This document shows positions 33,344-42,992 of a DNA stretch of 64,000 bases, piece by piece (within the stretch, counting starts at the first letter, position 1; the number at the start of each line of letters is the position of its first letter). Position numbers and translations under genes: made by a program. The stretch covers positions 1 to 64,000 of the forward strand of contig CAJYIW010000004.1 in NCBI GenBank assembly GCA_913775095.1, read 5' to 3'. Under the pieces are notes generated by a model. The model did not search any database and was not told the DNA's origin. It was given only the letters and a program-made list of their open reading frames with translations. This stretch comes from an uncultured Siphonobacter sp. (GTDB taxonomy: Bacteria; Bacteroidota; Bacteroidia; Cytophagales; Spirosomataceae).

Positions 33344-35464
33344 ATGATTCGCTGGATTTTTTTCGTACTGGCGGCGTTGTCGCTGGTTCGGGCCGGAGTG
33401 GCTCAAACTCCCCGCAGCTGGCCCGCCACTTACCCCTGGTGGAAGAGTAATAACCTCCGCACCATTCAGTTTAACTTACCTGCTACGGAAGCAGCCACCT
33501 TACGGGCCGACTCGGTGGTAGCCGATCTCAAACGGCATTACGCCAATACCCTGATTATCAACATTGGCGGAATCATGGCATTTTATCCGACCCGACTGGA
33601 TTTCCATTACCGCAATCCCTACCTGCGTTCGGAAACAGTGATGAAAGAAATCATCGACCAGTGTCATCAGGCAGGCATCAGGGTTATCGTTCGCTTTGAC
33701 TTCAGTCGCGTACACGAGAGCATTTTCAAGGCTCATCCCGACTGGTGCTACCTTTCCCCCAAAGGCGAACGGGTTTATAATACGGATATGGTGGTCGTTT
33801 CGATCAATGCTCCCTACGTACAGCAAAAGGCCTTTGACATCATTGCGGAAGTACTGGACACCTTCCCCATCGACGGAGTATTCCTGAACATGCCGGGATA
33901 CCAGGTCAATAATCCCTACGAAGGCGTCTATCACGGCATTGATCAGAATGAACACGATAAAAAACGTTTCGCCGAGTATAGCCAGGGTCTGGTGTTACCA
34001 ACCAAAGAAGACAAAAACGATCCGCTCTTTCAGAAATACCTGGCTTTTAAAAAGTTTACCGTCGAAGAATGGACGAAGCGTCTGCACCACCTGATTAAAT
34101 CGAAAAGTGAAAAAATAGCCTTATGCACCTACCTGGATGAATACGTGGACATCATCCGCCACGAATCGCAGACCAACAGCCTGCCTTACTGGCCTTACAC
34201 CGCATCCGATAACGTCAACAACGCCATTCATACGTTTCCGGCTCACACGATCAGTAATGCCAGTATTCAGCAAATTTCCTTTCAGTCCCGATTCAATGCC
34301 ATTGAACCCGACGAGATCAGGATTCGGTTGTACGAAAACATCGCCAACGGTTCGGGGCTGGACATCAGCATGATGGGTGACATGCAGGATTACGAAGACG
34401 AACGCAATTATCCGGTCATTAAAGAAGTCTACGGCTTTCACAAACGGCATGAAAAGTACTACGGTCGCTATACTTCCGTATCGAAAATTGCCCTGATTGC
34501 TCCCGGTTCCTGGCCCAGTGGCTTGCCCATGCAGGAATACCGGGGTATTCAGCTCATGCTGAAAGAAGCCCACCTGCCTTTTGATATCATCGAAGACGCC
34601 CAGATTCAGAAACGGGCGGCAGATCTGAAACGCTACTCGCTGATCATTCTTCCGGATATTATCTCCCTGCCAGCGGGCTCTATCAGTGTTTTGAAACAGC
34701 TCAGTCAGCAGGGAACTCATCTGCTGGCCACCAACCGAAGTCTTTCCGACCAGCCGGACGCTCTGCGGGAATTATTTGGCGTGGAGACCATCAACACCGA
34801 AAGTGAAGGCAGCGGCTATTACCTGACTCCGGTTCATCAGCCCATGTTTCGTCGACTGGCTGGTCAGAAAATGATCATGTGGAAGTTCAATCTGGGACAG
34901 TATGGCTGGACTAAAGATACCCGGCTTCAGTTACCCATTCTGGCCAAGGGCCGGCCGGGTCCTCCGGAGATCATCGGCGGTCATGACTCTACGGGTTATT
35001 ATGCTCTCGGACTGCATACGTATGGCAAAACCGTGAACGCTTTGCTGCCCATCAACCTGGGCCGCCTGTATTACCTGCACGGTTATCAGGAGCATAAACA
35101 CCTGTTACTCGATCTGATGGATCACCTGGATCCCAACCTGTCTAAAACCATTGAAACCAATGCCCCCGGCCGGGTTGAAGTGATTCTACAGGAGTATACC
35201 GAAAATACACCCGCTGCCCTCACCAGAAAGAAAACCGACGGCCTGATTCTGCACCTCATCAACCTGACCGGTTTCAGTGGGAATACGTATTTTCCGCCCA
35301 TACCCGTCCAGCAGTTGAGTTTTAAAATCAAGTCGGCGTTTGCCCCCTCCCGCATCACCCAACTGGATCATAGCAAGGCCATCCCTTTCTCTTACGACCA
35401 GGGAATGATCCGTTTTACCCTCCCCGAGCTTCAGGCTTACGCAGGTATCGTGATAGCCCGATAA
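33344..35464 (+). CDS. GHL6-like putative glycoside hydrolase
   Basis: A 706-residue secreted protein (signal peptide to VAQ at about 21). The N-terminal TIM-barrel-like domain (about 30-390) resembles hypothetical glycosyl hydrolase family 6 (GHL6, PF14871), with motifs such as GIRVIVRFDFSRVHESIF, HPDWCYLSPKGE and PIDGVFLNMPGY. A Rossmann-like module resembling the beta-galactosidase trimerisation domain follows (about 400-600), then a beta-rich tail. I can name the architecture but not the substrate, because no member activity is certain to me. It is monocistronic with its own terminator (35470-35496), amid alpha-glucan genes. Confidence 0.75.
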   Translation: MIRWIFFVLAALSLVRAGVAQTPRSWPATYPWWKSNNLRTIQFNLPATEAATLRADSVVADLKRHYANTLIINIGGIMAFYPTRLDFHYRNPYLRSETVMKEIIDQCHQAGIRVIVRFDFSRVHESIFKAHPDWCYLSPKGERVYNTDMVVVSINAPYVQQKAFDIIAEVLDTFPIDGVFLNMPGYQVNNPYEGVYHGIDQNEHDKKRFAEYSQGLVLPTKEDKNDPLFQKYLAFKKFTVEEWTKRLHHLIKSKSEKIALCTYLDEYVDIIRHESQTNSLPYWPYTASDNVNNAIHTFPAHTISNASIQQISFQSRFNAIEPDEIRIRLYENIANGSGLDISMMGDMQDYEDERNYPVIKEVYGFHKRHEKYYGRYTSVSKIALIAPGSWPSGLPMQEYRGIQLMLKEAHLPFDIIEDAQIQKRAADLKRYSLIILPDIISLPAGSISVLKQLSQQGTHLLATNRSLSDQPDALRELFGVETINTESEGSGYYLTPVHQPMFRRLAGQKMIMWKFNLGQYGWTKDTRLQLPILAKGRPGPPEIIGGHDSTGYYALGLHTYGKTVNALLPINLGRLYYLHGYQEHKHLLLDLMDHLDPNLSKTIETNAPGRVEVILQEYTENTPAALTRKKTDGLILHLINLTGFSGNTYFPPIPVQQLSFKIKSAFAPSRITQLDHSKAIPFSYDQGMIRFTLPELQAYAGIVIAR

Positions 35465-35469
35465 AAAAC

Positions 35470-35496
35470 GAGTCCCCCGACTGAATCGGGGGACTC
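35470..35496 (+). terminator. Terminator hairpin after the GHL6-like gene
   Basis: A perfect 11-bp stem (35470-35480 with 35486-35496) with a 5-base loop starts 5 bases after the stop codon. Confidence 0.8.
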
Positions 35497-35732
35497 TATG
35501 CAAAGGTTGAAGGCTGAATGTACAAGCAGTACGCCTCTATATGTCCCCCCCCTGGACTAAGGTTATCACGCCTGGACGAAAAAAAATCAAATAAATTTTA
35601 AATCACTGTATTTCAATCATTTACAATAGACAAAACTTTTTCAATATAAGGGTAGTCCTGGTTATACAAAAAATAGGCATTCTTTTTTAATGGGTCGTTC
35701 AGGCCGAGACCACACGAGGGCTTGATTAATTT

Positions 35733-36425
35733 ATGAAAAAGGACGAAATCCATTTAGACGACTGGAAACGAATTCTCTGGGGCATGGCTCCACCTGAATT
35801 TTTTATTGAAGTACTCTTCCGTACTCTTATCATTTACCTCTTCCTTCTCGTGATCATGCGTTTTCTTGGAAAACGCATGAATGGGCAGCTTTCCATTACG
35901 GAAATGGGAGTCATGCTCACGACCGGGGCCATTATTTCGCCCTCTATGCAGGCACCCGACCGGGGAATTGCTCTGGGCATATTTGCCATGACCTGTGCTC
36001 TCCTCTACCAGCGACTGACCACGCTCTGGGGTTTCAATAACAAGAAAATTGAGAAAATCATGCAGGGAACGGTAAGCGTTCTCGTCATTGACGGTGTCAT
36101 TCAGGTGGACAGCCTGAATGGGAACCGTGTTTCCCGTCAGCAGCTGTTTACGGAACTTCGCCGAAAAAGTGTGTATAATCTGGGACAGGCCAAGCGGGTC
36201 TACCTCGAAGCTTCGGGACTGTTCAGCATCTACGAACGAAAAGAAGCTTTACCGGGCCTGTCGACTTTACCTCCGAATGTTGCAGATGAGGAGATACACA
36301 ACATTCAGAAGGTGCTGGATGATACCCTGGCGTGCAGCAATTGCGGCACGAGTGTGCCGAAACAAGAACAATCAAACCCTTGCCCTACCTGTCAGTCCAG
36401 AGACTGGGCGGATGCCGTTTTATAG
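35733..36425 (+). CDS. DUF421 (YetF-like) membrane protein with C-terminal zinc ribbon, copy 1
   Basis: A 230-residue inner-membrane protein. Two to three hydrophobic helices (about 25-95, including FRTLIIYLFLLVIMRFLGKR) precede the YetF-type soluble domain (VSVLVIDGVIQVDSLNGNRVSRQQLFTEL, about 110-165). A C-terminal CSNCG...CPTC zinc ribbon is an addition not found in the simple YetF proteins I know. Function is not established for this family; stress and membrane roles have been suggested for relatives. The gene starts an apparent operon (8-base gap to the next) that continues through the second copy, a GH13 and TreZ. Confidence 0.82.
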   Translation: MKKDEIHLDDWKRILWGMAPPEFFIEVLFRTLIIYLFLLVIMRFLGKRMNGQLSITEMGVMLTTGAIISPSMQAPDRGIALGIFAMTCALLYQRLTTLWGFNNKKIEKIMQGTVSVLVIDGVIQVDSLNGNRVSRQQLFTELRRKSVYNLGQAKRVYLEASGLFSIYERKEALPGLSTLPPNVADEEIHNIQKVLDDTLACSNCGTSVPKQEQSNPCPTCQSRDWADAVL

Positions 36426-36433
36426 ACTTTGCC

Positions 36434-37132
36434 ATGAAACCTGAAGATATCAATATCACCGACTGGCCGCGGATCCTGATGGGTGAGTTACCCACCGATT
36501 ATTTTTTCGAGATTCTGCTCCGCATGGCTTTCACGTATCTGCTGCTCATGGTATCCATGCGTCTGATGGGTAGGCGAATGGCCTCCCAGATGAACCGCAA
36601 TGAAATGGCCGCCCTTACTTCGCTGGCCGCAGCGATTGGTATGCCCGTCTTATCTCCGGATCGGGGCCTGTTACCGGCCGTTGCCATTGCCATCATTATC
36701 GTGCTCGGACAGAGGCTGATTGCCCGGCTGGCTTCCCGTAACGAACGGTTTGAGGCTATTACTCAGGATGAGCTGGATATTCTGGTTCAGAATGGAATTC
36801 TGAATCTGGACCAGATGAAACGAAGCCGAATCACCCGCGAACGCCTCTTTGCCCAGCTTCGTTCGGAGGGACTTTTACACCTGGGGCAGGTTCGACGCTT
36901 GTACCTGGAAGCCAACGGAAAATTTACACTCATTCAGGAAGAACCTTCCATTCCGGGCCTTTCGGTCATTCCCAACTGGGACAAGAAGCTGATTGAAGAA
37001 CAAACCAAAGCGGAAGATCGGCTGGTTTGTAAAAATTGTGGCAACCGAATGCCCGACGAATCCAGTACCGACGAACCCTGTGCCCAGTGCGGCGATCAAA
37101 ACTGGTTAGCTCCCATTCAGACGGAAGAATAG
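36434..37132 (+). CDS. DUF421 (YetF-like) membrane protein with C-terminal zinc ribbon, copy 2
   Basis: A 232-residue paralogue of the preceding gene, starting 8 bases after it. The ATG at 36434 aligns with copy 1 (both begin MK..EI..DDW or MKPEDINITDW), while the frame open from 36332 overlaps copy 1 and lacks homology. The helices (FFEILLRMAFTYLLLMVSMRLMGRR) and soluble domain (LDILVQNGILNLDQMKRSRITRERLF) are conserved, and the zinc ribbon is CKNCG...CAQCG. Two heteromerising paralogues are a reasonable idea, but this is inference. Forty bases separate it from the GH13 gene. Confidence 0.82.
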   Translation: MKPEDINITDWPRILMGELPTDYFFEILLRMAFTYLLLMVSMRLMGRRMASQMNRNEMAALTSLAAAIGMPVLSPDRGLLPAVAIAIIIVLGQRLIARLASRNERFEAITQDELDILVQNGILNLDQMKRSRITRERLFAQLRSEGLLHLGQVRRLYLEANGKFTLIQEEPSIPGLSVIPNWDKKLIEEQTKAEDRLVCKNCGNRMPDESSTDEPCAQCGDQNWLAPIQTEE

Positions 37133-37172
37133 TTTTTTTAGAAGGCTGAACCTGTACCAATTCTTTTCGTGA

Positions 37173-38771
37173 ATGACCCCGCAACTCTGGTGGCAATCGG
37201 GTATAATTTATCAAATTTACCCCCGCTCTTTTCAGGACAGCAACGCCGATGGCATCGGCGATTTAAATGGTATCATCCGTCGACTGGATTATCTGAAATG
37301 GCTGGGTATTCAGGCCGTCTGGATTTCACCCGTTTATCCTTCCCCCATGGCCGACTATGGCTATGATATTTCCGATTATCAGGACATTCATCCCATTTTT
37401 GGGTCCATGGAAGACTTCGATCGCCTGCTCGACGAAGTTCATCAGCGGGGTATGAAGCTGATTCTTGACCTGGTTCCGAACCATACTTCCGATCAGCACC
37501 CCTGGTTTCTGGAGTCCCGGTCTTCCAGGGATAACCCCAAACGCGACTGGTACATCTGGAAGGATGCCCTGCCCGATGGCTCGGAGCCTAATAACTGGCT
37601 GGCGATGTTTGGAGGAAAAGCCTGGGAATGGGACGAAACCACCCAGCAGTATTACTATCACGCCTTCCTGAAAGAACAGCCGGACCTGAACTGGCGGAAC
37701 CCGGACGTGCAACGAGCCATGATGGACGTGATGCATTTCTGGCTCCGGAAAGGCGTGGATGGATTTCGGGTGGATGTCATGTGGCACATGATCAAGGATA
37801 GCCAGTTCCGAAACAATCCGGTTAACCCGGATTATCAGCCTCACCAGGCTACGGTGGATCAGTTACTGGCCGTCTATTCGACGGATCAGCCCGAGGTGCA
37901 TGGCATCGTCCGGCAGATGCGGCAGGTGCTGGATAGTTACCCCGAGCGGATGATGATTGGGGAGATTTACCTGCCCGTTCACAAGCTGGTTACGTACTAC
38001 GGCGAAAACGGCTCGGGAGCTCATCTGCCCTTCAATTTTCAGTTACTTAACCTGCCCTGGGATGCCAGTCAGCTGGCCGCAGCCATCAGTCAGTACGAGG
38101 GAGCCCTGCCCGAAAACGGCTGGCCGAACTGGGTGTTGGGTAACCACGATCAGCCCCGCATTACCAGCCGGGTCGGCATTCAGCAGGCCCGCGTGGCGGC
38201 TCTTCTGTTATTAACCCTTCGGGGTACCCCTACGATTTATTACGGGGATGAAATTGGCATGCAGGACGTTCCGATTCCTTTCGATGAAGTTCAGGATCCG
38301 CAGGGACTGAATATGCCGGATAAGAACCTCAGCCGGGATCCTTCCCGTACGCCCATGCAGTGGGATGCTTCAGTGAATGGAGGATTTAGCCCCAGTAAAC
38401 CCTGGCTACGGCTTTCCAGTGCGTTCCGTCGGCAAAATGTAGATTCGGAACGCGATAATCCTTTTTCCATGCTGACGCTTTATAAACGTTTGATTGATCT
38501 AAGGCAGAAAGAAGTTTCGTTTACCGCCGGAGCTTACATTCCGGTGCATTCGGATCATCAGATACTGGCTTACAAGCGAACGTTTGAAGAGGCGGCCAGC
38601 TTCCTGATTGTGCTGAACCTTACCCATCGTCCCGCCTATTTCAAACCCGAACATTATGCATTTCAGGGAACCGTCGTACTTTCCACCCTTCCCGAAGAGG
38701 AAGGCCAGGAAGTTGATACTTATTTTGCTTTGAGCGGCGATCAGGGCATTATCATTCGATTAGACGAATGA
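37173..38771 (+). CDS. GH13 alpha-glucosidase (oligo-1,6-glucosidase/alpha-amylase family)
   Basis: A 532-residue cytoplasmic GH13 enzyme. The signatures are IIYQIYPRSFQDSNADGIGD at the N-terminus, DLVPNHTSDQHPWF (region I), GVDGFRVDVMWHM with the nucleophile Asp, MMIGEIY with the acid/base Glu, and VLGNHDQPR with the transition-state Asp. The SRDPSRTPMQWD element is typical of alpha-glucosidase-type subfamilies. It would cleave glucose from alpha-glucosides, possibly maltose, isomaltose or trehalose; I cannot say which. The TGA stop overlaps an ATG (38768), but the downstream TreZ start is better placed at 38816. Confidence 0.9.
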   Translation: MTPQLWWQSGIIYQIYPRSFQDSNADGIGDLNGIIRRLDYLKWLGIQAVWISPVYPSPMADYGYDISDYQDIHPIFGSMEDFDRLLDEVHQRGMKLILDLVPNHTSDQHPWFLESRSSRDNPKRDWYIWKDALPDGSEPNNWLAMFGGKAWEWDETTQQYYYHAFLKEQPDLNWRNPDVQRAMMDVMHFWLRKGVDGFRVDVMWHMIKDSQFRNNPVNPDYQPHQATVDQLLAVYSTDQPEVHGIVRQMRQVLDSYPERMMIGEIYLPVHKLVTYYGENGSGAHLPFNFQLLNLPWDASQLAAAISQYEGALPENGWPNWVLGNHDQPRITSRVGIQQARVAALLLLTLRGTPTIYYGDEIGMQDVPIPFDEVQDPQGLNMPDKNLSRDPSRTPMQWDASVNGGFSPSKPWLRLSSAFRRQNVDSERDNPFSMLTLYKRLIDLRQKEVSFTAGAYIPVHSDHQILAYKRTFEEAASFLIVLNLTHRPAYFKPEHYAFQGTVVLSTLPEEEGQEVDTYFALSGDQGIIIRLDE

Positions 38772-38815
38772 TCTATTTACCTCACCTTTCTAATCGCAAT
38801 TCTTCAACTCATCTT

Positions 38816-40666
38816 ATGAAAAAAGCAGGCTCTCATTACCACGGAGATCACTCCTGTACATTTACGGTCTGGGCTCCCGAAAAAGAGCAAATGTTCCTGG
38901 AACTGGTTCATCCACGGGAAGAAACATTACCCATGATTAAAAACGATCTGGGATATTTTGAATTAACGCTTCCGGAGACAGGCCCCGGCACGCGTTATTT
39001 TTTCCGACCTGAAAATGAACATCATTACCCCGATCCGGCGTCTCAGTTTCAGCCCGAAGGCGTGCACGGGCCTTCGGAGGTGGTAGATCAGCAATCGTAC
39101 CCGTGGAAGGATCAGGTCTGGAAAGGGATTCCTTTTCCCTCGGCTATTCTGTACGAGTTACACGTCGGTACGTTCACGCCCGAGGGAACGTTTGAAGCCG
39201 TCATTCCCCGATTAAAAGATTTAAAGGAACTGGGCATTAACGCTCTGGAAATCATGCCCATTGCTCAGTTCCCCGGCGGACGTAACTGGGGCTATGACGG
39301 GGTGTTCCCCTACGCGGTGCAAAACACCTACGGAGGCCCGGAAAGCTTGAAAAAACTCGTGGATGCCTGCCATGCCGAAGGCATAGCCGTGTATCTGGAC
39401 GTGGTGTATAACCACGTAGGGCCGGAAGGAAACTATCTGGAAGAATTTGGTCCTTACCACACGGAAAAATACTGCACGCCCTGGGGCGGAGCCATGAATT
39501 TTGATGAAGCCTGGAGTGACGGCGTGAAAGAATTTTTTATCCAGAACGCTCTGTACTGGATCGAAGAATTTCACATGGATGGCCTCCGTTTCGACGCTAT
39601 TCATACCATTTTTGACCAGAGTGCCCTGCATTTCTGGCAGTTGCTTCACGAAAAAATTCACGAGCTGGAACTCAAACTGGGCCGGACCGTGGTGATGATC
39701 GCGGAAAGTGATTTAAACGACCCAAAGGTATTGAAATCCGTTGATACGGGTGGCTGGGGCTTTACCGCTCAATGGTTTGATGATTTTCACCATTCTCTTT
39801 ATTCCATCATTGATGATAAGGAAGGGCTGAGACGGTACCCGGATTTTGGTCAAATGGATCAGTTAGCCAAAGCCTATACCGATGGATTTGTGCACAGCGG
39901 GGAATTCAATAAAAACCGCAAGCGAAGATTCGGAGCTTCGTCGGTCAGCTTACCGGGTCATCAGTTCATTGCTTTCATTGATAATCACGATCAGGCGGGT
40001 AACCGTCTGATGGGTGAACGCTTGTCCATGTTACTGGATGCGGATCGTCTGAAGGTAGCTGCCGCCGCCATGATGCTGAGTCCCTGCGTACCCATGCTGT
40101 TTATGGGCGAGGAATACGCAGCCCAGACGCCCTTTCTGTATTTCATCAGCCATTCCAAGCCGGAGTTGATTGAGATGGTTCAGAAGGGCCGGACCGAAGA
40201 TTTTAAATCATTCAATGAGGGCAAGCAGGAAGTTCCACCCGACCCCCAGGATGAGCAGACGTTTCAGGACTCCATCCTGAACTGGGATCAGCGGAAAGAA
40301 GACAAACACCAGCAAATGCTGCACTGGTATAAAGCCCTGATTCAGCTCCGGCAAACGCAACCCATCCTCAGGAATTTCAATAAAGATCTCGTTCAGGTAC
40401 AGACCATTGATGAATCCGGGTTTGTACTGGTTCGTCAAAATACCGATCATAACCAATGCCTGATCGCTTTCTTTAATTTATCCAATGATTCAATTCAGAC
40501 GCACGTTCCTAAAAAATGCAATAGCTGGAACAAATTGCTGGATTCAAGGGATCCTCAGTTCACCACTTCCGAGGCTACCCAGGAAGTTTATTCAGATGAC
40601 GTATATGCTAATGCGGTAATAAATCTGTACCCGTGGAGTGTGGTCGTATATTGTGGCGAAAATTAA
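38816..40666 (+). CDS. treZ: Malto-oligosyltrehalose trehalohydrolase, paralogue 1
   Basis: A 616-residue cytoplasmic GH13 enzyme that releases trehalose from malto-oligosyltrehalose. It has an N-terminal E-set/CBM48-type domain (to about residue 95), then the barrel: ILYELHVGTFTPEGTF, NWGYDGVFPYAVQNTYGGPE, VYNHVGPEGNYL, HMDGLRFDAIHTI (nucleophile Asp), VVMIAESDLNDPKV (acid/base Glu), and FIDNHDQAGN (Asp). An ATG at 38768 that overlaps the previous stop would add 16 residues with no homology, so 38816 is preferred. It shares the apparent DUF421-GH13 operon and ends at a terminator (40672-40700). A second TreZ lies at 42993, so this is one of two diverged copies. Confidence 0.9.
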   Translation: MKKAGSHYHGDHSCTFTVWAPEKEQMFLELVHPREETLPMIKNDLGYFELTLPETGPGTRYFFRPENEHHYPDPASQFQPEGVHGPSEVVDQQSYPWKDQVWKGIPFPSAILYELHVGTFTPEGTFEAVIPRLKDLKELGINALEIMPIAQFPGGRNWGYDGVFPYAVQNTYGGPESLKKLVDACHAEGIAVYLDVVYNHVGPEGNYLEEFGPYHTEKYCTPWGGAMNFDEAWSDGVKEFFIQNALYWIEEFHMDGLRFDAIHTIFDQSALHFWQLLHEKIHELELKLGRTVVMIAESDLNDPKVLKSVDTGGWGFTAQWFDDFHHSLYSIIDDKEGLRRYPDFGQMDQLAKAYTDGFVHSGEFNKNRKRRFGASSVSLPGHQFIAFIDNHDQAGNRLMGERLSMLLDADRLKVAAAAMMLSPCVPMLFMGEEYAAQTPFLYFISHSKPELIEMVQKGRTEDFKSFNEGKQEVPPDPQDEQTFQDSILNWDQRKEDKHQQMLHWYKALIQLRQTQPILRNFNKDLVQVQTIDESGFVLVRQNTDHNQCLIAFFNLSNDSIQTHVPKKCNSWNKLLDSRDPQFTTSEATQEVYSDDVYANAVINLYPWSVVVYCGEN

Positions 40667-40671
40667 ACGCG

Positions 40672-40700
40672 AATCCCCGCTAATTCTAGCGGGGATTTTC
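40672..40700 (+). terminator. Terminator after treZ paralogue 1
   Basis: A 10-bp stem (40672-40681 with 40688-40697) with a 6-base loop is followed by TTTC, five bases after the stop codon. Confidence 0.8.
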
Positions 40701-40863
40701 TTTGAGTTCAGCCGTGAAATATGTCGTATTTTCCTCAAATCTCTACAGAATCTGGTTCGGATAGTTTTTTAGATACTATGAGTGCTTAAGATAACGCATG
40801 TTGTAACATACTAGTAGAAACTGCTAATCTCCAGCCGACTTAAACTAATTATAGACCCAACGA

Positions 40864-42990
40864 ATGAAGTCCACTACTACTTACCCTGGCTCTCCTTTCC
40901 CGCTAGGTGCAACATACGACGGCGAAGGCGTAAACTTTGCCATCTTCGCAGAAAATGCAACCGCTATTGATTTATGTCTGTTTGATGAGATTTCCGGTCA
41001 GTCCGAGACGACCACCATTCCCCTGCTGGAGCGGGCCTATCACATCTGGCACGTCTACATTCCGGGCCTGAAACCCGGCCAACTTTACGGCTATCGGGTA
41101 GATGGACCTTACGAACCAGAAAATGGCCACCGCTTCAACCGGAACAAGTTATTGATTGATCCCTACACGAAGGCTCTCGCGGGTACGGTGGAATGGAACG
41201 AGTCGCTTTTCTCGTATAAAATGGGCGAAGAGGACCTGACATTCAGTGATACGGATAGTGCTCCTTACGTGCCTAAATCAGTAGTTATTGATACGAATTT
41301 TGACTGGGAAGGTGATACATTCCCCAAGATTCCTTACAACCATACGATTGTCTACGAAACACACGTAAAAGGCTTTACGCAGTTACATCCCGAAATTCCT
41401 GAAGAAATTCGCGGTACGTACGCTGCCTTAGGGCATCCGGTTACCATCAAATACCTGAAAGAACTGGGTGTTACAGCGGTAGAGTTAATGCCTATTCACT
41501 CGTTCATCAATGACAGCCATCTGGTTGAAAAAGGACTTAAGAATTACTGGGGTTATAACTCCATCGGGTTTTTCTCTCCTGACGCAGAGTACTCCAGTTC
41601 AGGCGTACGCGGCGAGCAGGTTACCGAGTTCAAAACGATGGTGAAAGAACTTCACAAAGCAGGCATCGAAGTTATTCTTGACGTCGTATATAACCATACG
41701 GCAGAAGGAAATGAAAAAGGCCCGACGCTTTCGTTCAAAGGCATCGACAACGCGGCTTACTATCGTCTGCACGAAGGTCGTTACTACAACGATTATACGG
41801 GTACGGGCAATACGCTCAACGTAATGCAACCGAACGTGCTGCGGTTAATCATGGACAGCCTTCGTTACTGGGTGCAGGAGATGCACGTGGACGGATTCCG
41901 TTTTGACCTGGCCTCTACACTGGCTCGGGGTCTGCACGACGTGGATAAACTGAATTCATTCTTCGACGTAATTTATCAGGATCCTATTATTTCTCAGTCC
42001 AAACTCATTGCGGAGCCCTGGGATGTGGGTGAAGGTGGGTATCAGGTTGGTAAATTCCCTCCGGGCTGGGCCGAATGGAACGGCATGTACCGCGATTGCG
42101 TCCGTGATTACTGGAGAGGTGCCGATAGTAAGCTGGGCGAATTTGCCAGCCGTTTCCTGGGCAGTCCTGACTTATACCGCGAAGATTACCGTAGCCCAAC
42201 GGCCAGTATCAACTTCATTACGGCTCATGATGGCTTTACGCTTAATGATCTCGTTTGTTACAACGATAAACACAACGAAGCGAACGGCGAGGACAATAAC
42301 GACGGCGAAAGCCACAACCGTTCCTGGAACTGCGGAGCGGAAGGTCCGACGGACGATGAGGAAATCAATAAGTTACGTCAGCAGCAGAAGCGTAACTTCC
42401 TGACTACCCTGTTCCTTTCGCAAGGCGTGGCCATGCTGGTTGCCGGTGATGAATTTGGCCGCACCCAGGGAGGAAATAACAACGCCTACTGTCAGGATAA
42501 TGAAATTTCCTGGCTCCATTGGGATAATCAGGACGTTGATTTACTGGAATACACCAAAAAAATCATCAAGTTCAGTCAGCAACACCCGGTCTTCTGCCGT
42601 CGGGGCTGGTTTAAAGGTCAGCCCATTCAGGGAACCGACCGCGAGGATATCGCCTGGTTCCTGCCCGATGGGAATGAAATGAGTGATGAAGACTGGCAAA
42701 ATGGCTACGCCAAATCACTGGGGGTTTACCTGAGTGGTCATGCCATCAAGTCAGTAAGTGAAAAAGGCGAGAAAATTCTTGATGATAGTTTTTACGTGCT
42801 CTTCAACGCCCACTACGAACCCATTGAATACCAGATTCCTTCGAAAAAATGGGGCGGTAACTGGGTAAAAGTAGTGGATAGTTATGCCAACTACGTTGAC
42901 GAGAACGGAGAACCCTACGATAACGGACAAAAAGTAACCGTAGAAGGCCGCTCAGTCGTGGTACTGAAAAGCCCCCTTTCGACTCATTAA
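40864..42990 (+). CDS. glgX: Glycogen debranching enzyme (GlgX/TreX type)
   Basis: A 708-residue GH13 debranching enzyme that hydrolyses alpha-1,6 branches of glycogen or limit dextrin. An N-terminal CBM48-type domain begins at SPFPLGATYDGEGVNFAIFA; the barrel follows with VYETHVKGFTQLHP, NYWGYNSIGFFSPDAEYSS, DVVYNHTAEGN, VDGFRFDLAS (nucleophile Asp), LIAEPWD (acid/base Glu) and FITAHDGFTLNDLV (Asp). Length and motif order match the GlgX/TreX family. It starts an operon: two bases separate its stop from the treZ start. The linear chains it releases would feed TreY and MalQ in the next genes. Confidence 0.94.
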   Translation: MKSTTTYPGSPFPLGATYDGEGVNFAIFAENATAIDLCLFDEISGQSETTTIPLLERAYHIWHVYIPGLKPGQLYGYRVDGPYEPENGHRFNRNKLLIDPYTKALAGTVEWNESLFSYKMGEEDLTFSDTDSAPYVPKSVVIDTNFDWEGDTFPKIPYNHTIVYETHVKGFTQLHPEIPEEIRGTYAALGHPVTIKYLKELGVTAVELMPIHSFINDSHLVEKGLKNYWGYNSIGFFSPDAEYSSSGVRGEQVTEFKTMVKELHKAGIEVILDVVYNHTAEGNEKGPTLSFKGIDNAAYYRLHEGRYYNDYTGTGNTLNVMQPNVLRLIMDSLRYWVQEMHVDGFRFDLASTLARGLHDVDKLNSFFDVIYQDPIISQSKLIAEPWDVGEGGYQVGKFPPGWAEWNGMYRDCVRDYWRGADSKLGEFASRFLGSPDLYREDYRSPTASINFITAHDGFTLNDLVCYNDKHNEANGEDNNDGESHNRSWNCGAEGPTDDEEINKLRQQQKRNFLTTLFLSQGVAMLVAGDEFGRTQGGNNNAYCQDNEISWLHWDNQDVDLLEYTKKIIKFSQQHPVFCRRGWFKGQPIQGTDREDIAWFLPDGNEMSDEDWQNGYAKSLGVYLSGHAIKSVSEKGEKILDDSFYVLFNAHYEPIEYQIPSKKWGGNWVKVVDSYANYVDENGEPYDNGQKVTVEGRSVVVLKSPLSTH

Positions 42991-42992
42991 CC

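Noticed and set aside
36332-36433. Longer frame for the second DUF421 gene
   Set aside because: It overlaps the first copy in another frame, and copy 1 and copy 2 align from the ATG at 36434.
38768-38815. ATG overlapping the GH13 stop as the treZ start
   Set aside because: The overlap looks attractive, but the 16 added residues have no TreZ character; the start at 38816 fits the family.
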